Assembly: GCA_016874005.1 (NCBI GenBank)
Contig: VGVQ01000016.1
Location: forward strand, 1-64,000
Source: Gemmatimonadota bacterium
Lineage (GTDB): Bacteria; Gemmatimonadota; Gemmatimonadetes; Gemmatimonadales; GWC2-71-9
DNA: 64,000 nucleotides
Reading direction: 5' to 3'
In this document: in pieces, positions 50,200-60,513 of the stretch
How the letters are laid out: each line of letters starts with the position of its first letter
Numbering within the stretch: position 1 is the stretch's first letter
The notes under the pieces: model-generated
What the model saw: the letters and a program-made list of their open reading frames with translations, nothing else
Databases searched by the model: none
What the model was told of the DNA's origin: nothing
Made by a program: the position numbers and the translations under genes

Positions 50200-52029
50200 T
50201 CATCCGAAGGCCGGATGCCTGCGGTGGAAACCGGTCGCCTCCTGGTAGGCCTTCCCCACGGCGAGGAGGTTGGCCTCGCCCCAGAGCTGGCCGATGAACG
50301 AGAGGCTGACCGGCGTGCCATCGTCCCTGAAGCCGTTCGGGAGCGTGAGGGAGGGATGGCCGGTCAGATTGGTGACCAAGAGCACCTGGCCACCAAAACT
50401 CGGGGTTACGAAGACATCGACCCGCCGCATCAACTCGTCCATCTGCCGCATCAGCAGGGTTCGGACCCGATTGGCGTTGATGTACTCGACCGCCGGAATG
50501 AAGCGAGCGGAGCGGAAGTTGCTCGGCCAGGTCCCGGCCCCCTGCCGCGTCATTTGATCGTCCTGGTTGGACCGGGTCAGCGCGTCGAAGGCCGCGGCCG
50601 ATTCTGCCTGGAGAATGATCCTGGTGGCCGCCACCGGCAGGTCGAGGGGAATCTCGACCGGGATCAACGAGATCCCCAGCGATCGCAACTCGGCAAGGGC
50701 CCGATCGTCGAACGCCTTGGTGTCGTGCTCGGCGTCGAAGGCGGCTTTGAGGTATCCCACCCGGATCCCGGCGATTCCCTTGCCCGGACTCCACCCGAAC
50801 GGCCGGTCGACTGCCGACTGATCGCGGCCGTCCGCCCCGTGGATGGCCCTGAGCACCAGACCGCAGTCTTCGACCGATCGGCACATCGGACCGGCCTTGT
50901 CCATCGACCACGACAACGCCATCGCCCCGTGACGGCTGACCCGACCGAAGGTGGGGCGGAGACCCGTGACGCCGTTCCTGGTCGACGGCGAGACGATCGA
51001 GCCGAGGGTCTCGGTTCCGATACTGAACCCCACCAACCCGGCCGCCGTCGCCGACCCCGGACCCGCGGAGGAGCCGCTCGAACCCTGGTCGGTTTTCCAA
51101 GGGTTCTTGGTGGTTCCGCCATACCAGACATCGCCCATGGCCAGCTCGCCCAGGGTCAGCTTGGCCACCAGCACCGCACCCGCCCGGTCGAGGCGTTCGA
51201 CCACGGTGGCGGTTTCGTCGAGGCGTTGATCGCGGAACGGCCCGGTGCCCCAGGTCGTCGGGTACCCGGGAACCGCAAAGAGGTCCTTGGCGCCCCACGG
51301 GATTCCGTGGAGCGGGCCCTTGTACTTGCCGGCCGCGATCTCGTCGTCTGCCTTCCGGGCCTGATTGAGGGCCCGTTCCTCGGTCAGGGTGACGACACTC
51401 TGGAGGACGGCATCGTGCCGTTTGATCCGGTCGAGGTAGAGCCGAGTCAGCTCCATGGCGCTGACCTGCTTCGTCTGCACCAGCTCCGCCAGCTCGGCCA
51501 CGGTCAGGAACGCCAGCGCCGCCGGATCGGAGGGTTTGGTCAGCCCCTGTCTCTTGGGCCGCCCCTCACCGAGGCGGATCCGGGGGCCCGCTCCGGTAGC
51601 CCGGCCGGGCAGCTCAGGATCGAATCTGAGAGCCGGTTGGACCGCATTGGGCACGGTCACCCCCCGCAGGGTCCGAACCGAGGCCATCGTCGCACCGAGC
51701 GTCTTGACCAACTCGTCGACCTCGGGGTCGGTGAACTCGAGCCCGATCAACGCCGCCGCCCCGACGACCATCTCCTTGGTGATCGTCGGGGTTTGGGGCT
51801 CCTGGTCGGGTTCGTTGGTCAATGCGGCCGGGCCCGATGCCTTGCGCCACAGCGCTTCCGCGAAGGCCGGATGCGAGATCCCGGCGAGGGCACAAAGAGC
51901 CATGAACCCGCGGCGGCCGAGCCGGTGACCGTCGCGGCTGGGCGGCAGATCGGCCCCTGGCCCAGCAAGCGGGGTAACCGGCCCGGGCCTGGAGGCGTCG
52001 TGGCGCTTCGAGTTCTTGCGGGTCGGCAT
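50200..52029 (-). CDS. Tat-exported amidase-signature hydrolase
   Basis: 609 residues. RLGRRGFMALCALAGISHPAF near residues 36-56 is a twin-arginine signal. The amidase signature triad is Lys in GIPWGAKDLFA, and the Ser-cis-Ser pair in GSSGSSAGPGSATAAGLVGF with the ETLGSIVSPS stretch. There is an extra ~90-residue helical part before the catalytic domain. It likely cleaves amides or peptide ends outside the cytoplasm; it is not GatA because of the export signal and the missing GatCAB context. Divergent from ftcD. Confidence 0.9.
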   Translation of the reverse strand: MPTRKNSKRHDASRPGPVTPLAGPGADLPPSRDGHRLGRRGFMALCALAGISHPAFAEALWRKASGPAALTNEPDQEPQTPTITKEMVVGAAALIGLEFTDPEVDELVKTLGATMASVRTLRGVTVPNAVQPALRFDPELPGRATGAGPRIRLGEGRPKRQGLTKPSDPAALAFLTVAELAELVQTKQVSAMELTRLYLDRIKRHDAVLQSVVTLTEERALNQARKADDEIAAGKYKGPLHGIPWGAKDLFAVPGYPTTWGTGPFRDQRLDETATVVERLDRAGAVLVAKLTLGELAMGDVWYGGTTKNPWKTDQGSSGSSAGPGSATAAGLVGFSIGTETLGSIVSPSTRNGVTGLRPTFGRVSRHGAMALSWSMDKAGPMCRSVEDCGLVLRAIHGADGRDQSAVDRPFGWSPGKGIAGIRVGYLKAAFDAEHDTKAFDDRALAELRSLGISLIPVEIPLDLPVAATRIILQAESAAAFDALTRSNQDDQMTRQGAGTWPSNFRSARFIPAVEYINANRVRTLLMRQMDELMRRVDVFVTPSFGGQVLLVTNLTGHPSLTLPNGFRDDGTPVSLSFIGQLWGEANLLAVGKAYQEATGFHRRHPAFG

Positions 52030-52150
52030 TCGGGACCTCGGGGGCTAGATTGGGAGGCACCGCGCCCGCGAGTCGGGCCGCGACGCTCGCGGGCAGCCAG
52101 TACGCGACGACCAACCAAAACCCGGGCGCCTCCGGGTTCATAAGGACGAT

Positions 52151-53842
52151 ATGGCCAAGCTGATCGAGTGCGTCCCGAATTTCAGCGAGGGACGGGACGC
52201 CGGCGTCATCCGCCAAATTACCGACGAGGTCGAACGGGTTCTAGGGGTCAAGCTCCTCCACGTCGACCCGGGCAAATCGACCAATCGCACCGTGGTTACC
52301 TTCGCCGGCGAGCCCGACGCCGTGGTCGAGGCCGCGTTCCGAGCCATCCGAATGGCCGCGACGGTCATCGACATGCGGCGCCACCGGGGCGAGCACCCCA
52401 GGATGGGCGCCACCGATGTCTGTCCGCTGATACCGATTGCGGGGATCTCGATGGCCGAGACCGCCGCGCTCGCCACCGAGCTGGCTCGCCGGGTCGGCTC
52501 CGAACTGGGCATTCCGGTCTACCTCTACGAGCATGCCCAACCGAACGAAGCCCGGCGGAACCTGGCCGTGATCCGAAGCGGCGAGTACGAGGGGTTCTTC
52601 AAGAAGATCAAGGAGCCGGGCTGGGCGCCGGACTTCGGGCCGCGGGAGTTCAATCCGATCGCCGGCGCCACCGTCATCGGGGCTCGCGACTTCCTGGTGG
52701 CTTACAACGTAAACCTCAACACCACCTCCACTCGGCGGGCCAACGCCATCGCGTTCGACGTCCGGGAGGCTGGCCGCCCCAAGCGCCACGGCAACCCACT
52801 GACCGGGTCGGTCGTCAGCGACGACACCGGCAACCCCGTCTCGATCCCCGGGACCCTCAAGGCCGTGAAGGCCATCGGGTGGTTCATCGAGGAATACGGC
52901 CAGGCCCAGGTCTCGATGAACCTCACCAATCTCGCGGTCACGCCCCTGCACGCGGCCTTCGACGAGGTCTGCCGCGCCGCGGAGGCCCGCGGTGTCCGGG
53001 TCACCGGTTCGGAACTGGTTGGCCTGGTGCCGCTCGCGACGCTGCTCGACGCCGGCCGCCATTTCCTTCGGAAACAGCAGCGGTCGCTGGGCGTCTCCGA
53101 GCGCGAGTTGATCCACATCGCGGTGACGTCGCTGGGCCTCGACGAGCTGGCCCCGTTCCACCCCGCCGAGCGGATCATCGAATACCGGCTCCGGGACAGC
53201 GGCCTCACCCGGCTGGTCGACCGTTCCGTGACCGGTTTCGTCGACGAGGCCGCGAGCGAATCGCCTGCCCCGGGCGGCGGGTCGGTATCGGCGCTGCTCG
53301 GCGCGTTGGCAGCGGCCTTGGGCACGATGGTGGCGAATTTGTCGTCCCACAAGCGGGGCTGGGACGACCGGTGGGAGGAGTTCTCGGAGTGGGCCGTTCG
53401 GGGCCAGGCACTCAAGGACGAGCTGCTCAGCCTCGTCGACGAGGACACCGCCGCGTTCAACCGGGTCTTGGCCGCGATGGGCCTGCCCAAGGGGACCGAG
53501 GCCGAAAAAGCCGCCAGGGCGCGGGCGAAGGAGGAAGCCAACCAAGGCGCGATCGAGGTGCCATTCCGAGTGATGAAGGCGACCTACTCCACCTTCCCGC
53601 TGCTGGCCGCCATGGCCGCCCAAGGGAACCCCGCCTCGGCGTCTGACGCGGGGGTGGGGGCGTTGTGCGCCCGGTCCGCCCTGCTCGGCGCCTGGCTCAA
53701 TGTCCGAACCAACGTGGCGAGCCTCGAGGATCGATCGGCGGTGTCCGAGTTACTGGCGGATGGCGCCCGGATGGCCGCCGAGGTGGCCAGTCTGGAGGCG
53801 GCGGTGCTGGCGACAGTCGAGGGCAAGTTCGGCGGCCCCTGA
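52151..53842 (+). CDS. ftcD: glutamate formimidoyltransferase / formimidoyl-THF cyclodeaminase fusion
   Basis: The fusion enzyme moves the formimino group of formiminoglutamate to tetrahydrofolate and then deaminates it to methenyl-THF, the end of one histidine degradation route. 563 residues. Transferase part (about 1-330): IECVPNFSEGRD, HRGEHPRMGATDVCP, YEHAQPN, NPLTGSVV...; cyclodeaminase part (about 370-563): ESPAPGGGSVSALLGALAAALG...NLSSHKRG. The two-domain form is animal-like but known in bacteria. hutU and hutI at 60957-63863 supply earlier steps. hutH is not in the window. The S9 peptidase starts 22 bp downstream. Confidence 0.95.
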   Translation: MAKLIECVPNFSEGRDAGVIRQITDEVERVLGVKLLHVDPGKSTNRTVVTFAGEPDAVVEAAFRAIRMAATVIDMRRHRGEHPRMGATDVCPLIPIAGISMAETAALATELARRVGSELGIPVYLYEHAQPNEARRNLAVIRSGEYEGFFKKIKEPGWAPDFGPREFNPIAGATVIGARDFLVAYNVNLNTTSTRRANAIAFDVREAGRPKRHGNPLTGSVVSDDTGNPVSIPGTLKAVKAIGWFIEEYGQAQVSMNLTNLAVTPLHAAFDEVCRAAEARGVRVTGSELVGLVPLATLLDAGRHFLRKQQRSLGVSERELIHIAVTSLGLDELAPFHPAERIIEYRLRDSGLTRLVDRSVTGFVDEAASESPAPGGGSVSALLGALAAALGTMVANLSSHKRGWDDRWEEFSEWAVRGQALKDELLSLVDEDTAAFNRVLAAMGLPKGTEAEKAARARAKEEANQGAIEVPFRVMKATYSTFPLLAAMAAQGNPASASDAGVGALCARSALLGAWLNVRTNVASLEDRSAVSELLADGARMAAEVASLEAAVLATVEGKFGGP

Positions 53843-53864
53843 CCGCCGGTCTTGGAGGAGATTG

Positions 53865-56042
53865 ATGCGCGGGTTGGCGATCGGAGTCGTCGCGGCACTG
53901 GCACCGGCTTGGTTGGCGGCCCAGACCACAGCGGTCGAACGGTTCGGGGCCATCCTCCGAGGCGGGGCGGTCCGTTTGGTCGGGCCCGGCTCGGTGCGCT
54001 GGCTGCCGGGGTCGCTAGGCTACCTCGAGCCGCCGGCCGACACCGCCGGCCGGTGGACCCGGGTCGATCCGCTTTCGGGACGGCGGACCCCGTTCCTCTC
54101 CGCCGAAGTCGAGGCGCTGCTCCGGCGGGAAGGCCTCCCGCTCCGCCAGTTCGAGGTGATTCGGGACGGCCGCGGGTTGGCATTCCGACACGGCGATCGC
54201 CAGATGGTGGTGGCCCTGGATTCCGCGATGGTCCACCGGATTCCGATCCCAGCCAAGACCGGTCCGCTCGATCTCGCGACCGAGGAGCCCGGTCGCTTCT
54301 CCCCCGACTGGCGCCGGTACGCGTTCATCCGGGACTACGACAACCTCTGGCTCTTCGACCCGGCGACCGGCGCCGAGTCGCCCCTCGCGCGGGGAACCTC
54401 GGAGGACAACCTGGTCGGGTTCCTCGGGGCCGGCCCGTGGTGGCTTTGGTCGCCCCGCGGCGACAAGATCGCCTACCTCACGGCCGATCAGACCGGGATC
54501 TCCCGGTACCCGCTGCTTCGGGACACCAGCCGCGCCGCGACGGTGGAGTCGATCCGCTATCCGTTCACGACCGACCCCAATCCGACCCTCGAACTCCACA
54601 TCGTCGACCTCACCTCCAAGCGCGATCTCCTGATCGCCCGGAGCACGGTCGAGCGCCCCTTTCTCCGCGAGTTGGAGTGGATCTCCGATGGTCGCGAACT
54701 CGCCTACCAGGTGGTCGATCAGTGGGAGGACCGCCGCGAGTTGATGGTGGCGGACGCCGAAACGGGAGCCACCCGGTCACTCCTGATCGACACCGACCCC
54801 GCCTACCTCGACCCGATCCACAACTTCCGGGTGTTGGCCGATGGCCGCCGGTTCTTGTTCAGCTCCGAGAAGAGCGGCCGCCGGCAGATCTACCTGCACG
54901 ACCGCGGGTCCGGCGCGGCAACCCAACTGACCGACGGCCCCATCGTCACCAAGGAAGTCGTCGGGGTCGACGAGGCCAAAGGCCGGATCTATTTCGTGGC
55001 CGCCACCGAGCTCGGCCTCGAGCAGCATCTATACCGGGTGGGTTTGGACGGCCGGGGCCTGACCCGCCTGACCGAGGAGCCGGGCTGGCACGCGGTTTCG
55101 CTCGACCCCGCGATGCGGGTCTTCGTCGACCGGCATTCGTCGCTGGGCCGGCCGTGGTCAGTGGTCCTCAAGACCATCGACGGCCGGGTGATCCGGGGGT
55201 TGGCCCACTCCGACACCAGCGGAGCCGTGGCCATGACGCTGCGGCGGCCCGAGTTGCTGTCGCTAGTGGCCGCCGACGGGCGGACCCCGATGCACGCCCT
55301 GATGTATCGCCCCGCCGACTTCGATTCGACCAAGCGATACCCGGTGATCGTCTCGGTCTACGGAGGGCCCCACACCAAGGCCGTGCGGGACCAGTACGCC
55401 AGCGCGGACTACTCCGCGGCGATCGCGCAGCTGGGGTTTCTGGTCCTCGAGATCGACGGCCGCGGGACGCTCGATCGGGAGAAGTCGTTCCAGACCGGGA
55501 ACTACCTCCGGCTCGGGCAGGTCGATGTGGACGACCAGGCGGCTGCGGTGCGACAGCTGGCGGCTCGGCGGTACCTCGATGCCCGGCGAGTGGGGATCAC
55601 CGGGATCTCCCACGGCGGGTATCTGACGCTGATGGCGCTGCTCCGGCACCCCGACGTCTTTCAGGTCGGCGTCTCGGGCGCCCCGATTACCGACCTCCGA
55701 AACGGTCCCCGCCAATACATCGGGCGGATGATGCGGACCCCGGCGGCCAACCCGGAGGGGTACGCCCTGGGCGACCCCCTGCCCCTCGCGGCCGGCCTCG
55801 AGGGGCGGTTGCTGGTGATGTACGGCACGGATGACCGCAACGCCCTCGGGGCCAACGTCATGTCGCTGCTGCGCCGGCTGATCGACGCGGGGCGCCCGGT
55901 CGATGTGGCCCTCTACCCGCTCGGGAGCCACGTGCTGACTGGCGCCGACGCCGTCCACGGGCTCAAGACCACGGTGAGCTATTTCCTCGAGCACTTGAAG
56001 CCGGACGGTTGGGAGGAGACCCGCTCGGCACTGTGGCGTTAG
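53865..56042 (+). CDS. exported S9-family prolyl/dipeptidyl peptidase (DPP IV-like)
   Basis: 725 residues from the ATG behind GGAGGAG. Signal peptide 1-19 (cleavage near LAAQ). The N-terminal beta-propeller (about 20-470) has repeated WDxx/blade segments (WLFDPATGAESPL, LHIVDLTSKRDLL), the alpha/beta-hydrolase (about 480-725) has GGPHTKAVRDQ, DGRGTLDR, nucleophile Ser in GISHGGYLTLM, Asp in MYGTDDRNA and His in GSHVLTG. The double-Glu motif of DPP IV (substrate N-terminus) is probably in the propeller (EWISDGRELA). It degrades peptides in the periplasm. Followed by a strong hairpin. Confidence 0.93.
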   Translation: MRGLAIGVVAALAPAWLAAQTTAVERFGAILRGGAVRLVGPGSVRWLPGSLGYLEPPADTAGRWTRVDPLSGRRTPFLSAEVEALLRREGLPLRQFEVIRDGRGLAFRHGDRQMVVALDSAMVHRIPIPAKTGPLDLATEEPGRFSPDWRRYAFIRDYDNLWLFDPATGAESPLARGTSEDNLVGFLGAGPWWLWSPRGDKIAYLTADQTGISRYPLLRDTSRAATVESIRYPFTTDPNPTLELHIVDLTSKRDLLIARSTVERPFLRELEWISDGRELAYQVVDQWEDRRELMVADAETGATRSLLIDTDPAYLDPIHNFRVLADGRRFLFSSEKSGRRQIYLHDRGSGAATQLTDGPIVTKEVVGVDEAKGRIYFVAATELGLEQHLYRVGLDGRGLTRLTEEPGWHAVSLDPAMRVFVDRHSSLGRPWSVVLKTIDGRVIRGLAHSDTSGAVAMTLRRPELLSLVAADGRTPMHALMYRPADFDSTKRYPVIVSVYGGPHTKAVRDQYASADYSAAIAQLGFLVLEIDGRGTLDREKSFQTGNYLRLGQVDVDDQAAAVRQLAARRYLDARRVGITGISHGGYLTLMALLRHPDVFQVGVSGAPITDLRNGPRQYIGRMMRTPAANPEGYALGDPLPLAAGLEGRLLVMYGTDDRNALGANVMSLLRRLIDAGRPVDVALYPLGSHVLTGADAVHGLKTTVSYFLEHLKPDGWEETRSALWR

Positions 56043-56061
56043 GTCGGGGCAGGCCGGAACG

Positions 56062-56094
56062 ACGAGGGGCCGGGTTCATCACCCGGCCCCTCGT
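56062..56094. terminator. bidirectional terminator hairpin between S9 peptidase and SusD genes
   Basis: ACGAGGGGCCGGGT - TCATC - ACCCGGCCCCTCGT makes a perfect 14-bp stem with a 5-base loop. No long T-run follows on either side, so it may depend partly on other factors. It is between two convergent genes. Confidence 0.8.
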
Positions 56095-56119
56095 TGTACC
56101 GCAACCTCCGCCGATCAAC

Positions 56120-57556
56120 TCACTGCGTTGGCGGAGTGCACGGCACCGAGAGACCGCGAGCGTCGCACTCGGTGGCTGGGACCAGCATGTTCTGGAACGT
56201 CACGTCGCCGGCACGATCGAGCGGAATCGTCGACAGCAAGTTGAACCGGCGGGCATCGACCCACCGAGTGCCCTGCTCCCACAAGAGCGAGTAGAGCCGG
56301 TTGTACAGCAACTCGGTGATGAACTGCGCGTTGGTCGACGACGTGGTCAAAGAGGTCGGCGCCAATCCACCGGACGTGGTCCGAATGAGATTGATGTCGT
56401 CGATTGCCTGCTGCTTCGAGCCAGCGAACCAATTGGCCTCGGCAGCGAGGAGGATGAGCTCCTCGTTCTTGATGACCGGGATATCGGCACCAAGGTCGGC
56501 GGTACCATCGGCGTTGTTGTACATCGCCGGCTTGAAGTTGTGCAACGGCAGGCTGCCCTGGGTCCGGTTGACCGCGTCACCGATGGCTGGCTTCACTTTC
56601 GCCGCATACCGGTTGTCCGGCTGCCCATTGCCTTTGAGCTGGACTCCGCTCACAACCGAGTTGTGAATGTAGAACCGCTGGGCCGAAAGGTTCTCGCTAA
56701 TGGGGTTGTTCGGCTCGCCGGACGCGGACGAGTAGGCGTAGCTCACGGCGTTGCTCAACGCCCCAGTCCGGCTCATGAACGACTCATTGAGCGCGGTGAG
56801 TGCCGCCGTGTAGGCCGCATTGCCACCTCCAGCCAAGGTCGAACGAAGCACCTGGGCTTTGGCCGCGATCGCGCGATTGAACTTGATGAAGTTCGCGGGG
56901 GTGTTGGCAATTTCGTGGCCGGAGGGCGTGTTGAACGGGAACGCCGTGCCACCTGCGTTGAGGTCGCTGCGGGCCTCGTCGAGCTGGGCCAAGATGTACG
57001 TATAGACCCCCGCCTGGCTCACGAACGGTGCCGGCGGGTCGTTCAGACTGACTTCGACCGCGATGGGCGCCCCGAGCACGCCGTTTCGAACGATCGTGCG
57101 GAGGAGCAGCACGGCCTTCAAGGTCTTCGCATAGCCCTTCGAGGCCGATTTCTCGGCCGCGGTCAGATCCGGCGCCGCGTCGATGGCCTTGAGGTACTCG
57201 TTGATCGTTCTGAGCGCTATGTACTTGCCGGTGAAGTTGGCCCCGCCGAAGCCGCCGGCCTCGAGCGGCCCCCGGAGCATTTCCTGGGTGAGTCGAGGAT
57301 CGTTGCCCAAGAGGTTATAGCCCTCACGGCCAAAGATGGCGAAGAAAGAGATCTCGCCACCCAGGTCGTTGGCCAGCAAGGCGGCCGCTCCGAGCGCCGC
57401 GCGGCCGAGAATCGCCTTGTTGGGCGCGCCGGTGAGCTGCTCCACCGTCGGGGCGTTGGTGTTGAGAATGTTGTAGTGGCTGTCGGAGCATCCGGCCGCG
57501 AACACCAGCGCCGCGACTCCCGCCACTCTGCTGAGTTTAGTCGTCGTCATTGTCAT
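56120..57556 (-). CDS. SusD/RagB-type outer-membrane lipoprotein
   Basis: 478 residues, lipoprotein signal with lipobox VFAAGC near residue 23. The mature part is alpha-helical (TPR-like), with SusD hallmarks: NAPTVEQL..., NEYLKAIDAAPDLTAAEK, VIKNEELILLAAEANW, INLIRTTSGGL and LLYNRLYSLLWEQGTRWVDARRF at the C-terminus. It works as the lid of the SusC receptor and captures the ligand at the surface. Follows the SusC gene by 5 bp. Confidence 0.93.
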   Translation of the reverse strand: MTMTTTKLSRVAGVAALVFAAGCSDSHYNILNTNAPTVEQLTGAPNKAILGRAALGAAALLANDLGGEISFFAIFGREGYNLLGNDPRLTQEMLRGPLEAGGFGGANFTGKYIALRTINEYLKAIDAAPDLTAAEKSASKGYAKTLKAVLLLRTIVRNGVLGAPIAVEVSLNDPPAPFVSQAGVYTYILAQLDEARSDLNAGGTAFPFNTPSGHEIANTPANFIKFNRAIAAKAQVLRSTLAGGGNAAYTAALTALNESFMSRTGALSNAVSYAYSSASGEPNNPISENLSAQRFYIHNSVVSGVQLKGNGQPDNRYAAKVKPAIGDAVNRTQGSLPLHNFKPAMYNNADGTADLGADIPVIKNEELILLAAEANWFAGSKQQAIDDINLIRTTSGGLAPTSLTTSSTNAQFITELLYNRLYSLLWEQGTRWVDARRFNLLSTIPLDRAGDVTFQNMLVPATECDARGLSVPCTPPTQ

Positions 57557-57561
57557 GGCTC

Positions 57562-60513
57562 CTAGTAGCTCACGGCGACGTTGAAGAAGACGCTCCGGCT
57601 CGGCGGATACGGCGTCACGTCGACGTTGGAACGAATCGCCGCGGCACCGAAGTTCGCCACTTCCGGATCGAGGCCCGAGTACTTGGTCGACCAGAGGAGG
57701 TCGCGACCGGTGACGCCCAAACGCACGTCACGAACGCCGAGACCGAACGCCTCGCTGACCGAACGAGGCAGACCCCAGTTGACCGACACCTCGCGAAGCT
57801 TGACGAAATCGGCGGGCTCGATGTACACCGTGATGATACCCTGGCCGGCGAAGCCCCGGGGGAACCACCGATCCTCGTACGCGGGCGTGCCAAAATCACT
57901 CGAGGTCTTGCCGTCGTCGTAGAGCAGCTGGGTCAGGTTGGTGACCGTGCCGCCCTTCTGCCAGTCGACGGTGAAGCTGAAGTTGAGGTTCTTGTAGGTG
58001 AAGCTGTTCTGGAAACCCATCCGGAAGTCGGGATTGGTATCGCCGACGTCGTCCTGCACGACGCCTCCGCTGGGGTTGAGTTTCGGCCCGATGACACGGG
58101 TCAACGGCTTGCCCTGGGCGATCAAGAGCACGCCGAGACCACCGAAGCCGGAGGCCGGGGGCCGGAAGGCCGGCACCGGCAAGGAGTCGACATTCGACCG
58201 AACCAAGGTGAACGAGGTCGAGGAGACCCAGTTGAAATTGGACTTCTGGATCGGGGTGATACCAAAGACTGTTTCGATGCCCTTGTTGGAGATTTGACCA
58301 CCGTTGAAGATCTGGGCAGTGAACCCGGTGGACGGGGCCGGCGTCCGGCTCAGGAGCAAGTCCGTCGTCTGGCGGCGGAAAGCCGTGACGTCGATGTTGA
58401 TCCGGCCGTTCCAGAAGTTCAAGTCGAAGCCACCTTCGATTTCCTTGACGCGTTCCGGCTTGATGGTCGGGTCGCCGGCGGTGGTCGCCACGGCGAAGCC
58501 GTTCCGACCGCCAAGCTGCGGGGTGTTGAGCAAGGTGAACTTGTTGCCGAAGACCGGCTGGTTACCGAGTTGACCATAGCCAGCCCGGAGCTTGAGCTCG
58601 CTCCCCGAGCCGATGATGTCGCGGATGCTGTACTTGGCGGAGACACGGGGATAGGCAAAGTACTTGCCGATGTCGCCGTTGGCGCTCGAGCGCTCGGACC
58701 GGACACCACCCGAGATCAAGAGGCGATCGTCGAGCAGCGAAAGGTCTTCCTGACCGTAGAACGCGAAGGTCCGCTCCGGGGTCAGCGTCTGCGCCGCCAC
58801 GACGTTGGTGCCCTGGTTCACGTTCTGCTGGCCAGGCACCAGGTTGTCCGTGGTGATCCGCGTGGTCAACAGCCGGCGGTCCTCGTACTGCATACCGCCG
58901 GACGTGGTGAACTGGATCCCGCCGGTGCGCAGCGTGTGGACCGCGCCGAGGTTCCAGTTCATCTGCCGGTTCTTACCATTGTTCTGAATTGAGGTGCCGG
59001 GACGGGCCTGGCTGAACTCGTAGAACAACTCGTTCGGCGACCAGAGGTCGTCGTTTTGGCTGAAGAGGTCGGCACCGCCGGATCCGACCACTCGGAAGCT
59101 GGACTTCTCGGACGTGTAGGCGTTGTAGGTGAAGTTGACGCCGCCGGTGAAGCGGAAAGTCTCGGCTTCGTTGCGGGCCAGCTCAGCCGTCTGGAGCGGG
59201 TTCGAGGAAACCCCGCCACCGATCGCCGGGTTGATGTAGGAGCCGTCGCTCTGTTTGCGCAGGTCGATGAAGCTCGGAATGTACGCCAACGCGTATCCGA
59301 AGCAGGCGTAGTTGTTGCAGTTGTTGCCCCAACCGCGAGCATGAAGCGCCCGGTTGAAGACACTCGAGACCGAGATGTCGATCTTGCTGCCGACCTTCTG
59401 GTCGAGGTTGACCCGGAGCGCCTGGCGGCTGAAGCCGGTGCCCGGCTCGATCGCGTTGTCTCGCTTCCAGGTGGCCGACATGAAGTACTTGGTGGTCTCG
59501 GTACCGCCGCTCACGTCCGCCACGGTCTCGTAGGAGAGACGCTTCTTGCCCCAGACTTGTTCGTAGTGGTTGAACGCTTCCAGGCTTCGGCCCTGGAGGA
59601 ACGTGCCGGCGGACGCGCCATGTCCGGTGCTGGGATCTGCCGCCTCGGCCACGCTGGCATAGATCCGCGGTTCGTATCTACGGAGGAGATCAAACGTGCC
59701 GAGCCGCTGCGATACGTTGACCCGGGTCGTGCCGGCCGCGCCGCGGATGGTCTTGACGACCACCACGCCGTTGGCAGCCTTGGATCCGTAGATCGCCGCC
59801 GCGGCGGCGCCCTTCAGGACCTCGATGCTGGCGATGTCGGCCGGGTTCAAGTCCGCGAGCCGGTTGGCCGGATCATCTTCGAGGACGCTGGCGCCGTTGT
59901 CGATGGTGGAACGACCGCCCAAGATCCGGGCGTTCGAATAAATGACGCCGTCGACGACGAACAACGGATCGAAGGCGCCCAGAATCGTATTGGTGCCTCG
60001 AATCTGGAGCTGGAGTCCGCCGCCCGGCGCGCCGCCGTTGCCCTGAATGTTGACGCCCGCCAGCTTCCCGTGGAGGGCACTCTCGATCGACGCCGAGGCC
60101 ACCTTGGTGACGTCATCGCCCGAGACATACCCGATCGAGGTGGCCGCCTGACGCCGCTCGACCGTGGTCGCCGCGCCGGACACGACGACTTCGTCGAGTT
60201 TGAAGACGTCCTGATCGAGGGTGAAGTTGACCGTGTTGTTCCCGGCCGGGACGATGGCGTCCTTGCGGGTGAACCCGATCGCCCGGACCTGAAGCCGGAC
60301 CTCACCGGCCGGGGCGGACACCACGAATTGCCCCTGCGCGTTGGTGCGCGCCGAGTTGGTCGTACCGACGACGGAGACAGTGGCCTCCGGAATCGGAGCG
60401 CCAGTCCCGACGCGGGTCACGGTGCCGGAGATCTGACGAGCCTGGGCCGCAAGTAACCCAGGCAGGACCATGAGGCCCGCCGCCAGTCTCAGGATCTTAC
60501 GATGCATACCCAT
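57562..60513 (-). CDS. SusC/RagA-type TonB-linked outer-membrane receptor
   Basis: 983 residues; start ATG 60513 (MGMHRK) gives a signal peptide ending near LLAAQ; ATG 60507 is the alternative. A carboxypeptidase-like domain (ISGTVTRVGTGAPIPEATVSV) precedes the plug (VASASIESALHGKLAGVNIQG, GTNTILGAFDPLFVVDGVI, ADIASIEVLKGAAAAAIYGSKAANGVV...) and a large barrel ending in FFNVAVSY with a terminal aromatic. In SusCD systems it imports oligosaccharides or peptides. Nearby peptidase/amidase/his genes favour peptides here, but that is inference. Confidence 0.94.
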   Translation of the reverse strand: MGMHRKILRLAAGLMVLPGLLAAQARQISGTVTRVGTGAPIPEATVSVVGTTNSARTNAQGQFVVSAPAGEVRLQVRAIGFTRKDAIVPAGNNTVNFTLDQDVFKLDEVVVSGAATTVERRQAATSIGYVSGDDVTKVASASIESALHGKLAGVNIQGNGGAPGGGLQLQIRGTNTILGAFDPLFVVDGVIYSNARILGGRSTIDNGASVLEDDPANRLADLNPADIASIEVLKGAAAAAIYGSKAANGVVVVKTIRGAAGTTRVNVSQRLGTFDLLRRYEPRIYASVAEAADPSTGHGASAGTFLQGRSLEAFNHYEQVWGKKRLSYETVADVSGGTETTKYFMSATWKRDNAIEPGTGFSRQALRVNLDQKVGSKIDISVSSVFNRALHARGWGNNCNNYACFGYALAYIPSFIDLRKQSDGSYINPAIGGGVSSNPLQTAELARNEAETFRFTGGVNFTYNAYTSEKSSFRVVGSGGADLFSQNDDLWSPNELFYEFSQARPGTSIQNNGKNRQMNWNLGAVHTLRTGGIQFTTSGGMQYEDRRLLTTRITTDNLVPGQQNVNQGTNVVAAQTLTPERTFAFYGQEDLSLLDDRLLISGGVRSERSSANGDIGKYFAYPRVSAKYSIRDIIGSGSELKLRAGYGQLGNQPVFGNKFTLLNTPQLGGRNGFAVATTAGDPTIKPERVKEIEGGFDLNFWNGRINIDVTAFRRQTTDLLLSRTPAPSTGFTAQIFNGGQISNKGIETVFGITPIQKSNFNWVSSTSFTLVRSNVDSLPVPAFRPPASGFGGLGVLLIAQGKPLTRVIGPKLNPSGGVVQDDVGDTNPDFRMGFQNSFTYKNLNFSFTVDWQKGGTVTNLTQLLYDDGKTSSDFGTPAYEDRWFPRGFAGQGIITVYIEPADFVKLREVSVNWGLPRSVSEAFGLGVRDVRLGVTGRDLLWSTKYSGLDPEVANFGAAAIRSNVDVTPYPPSRSVFFNVAVSY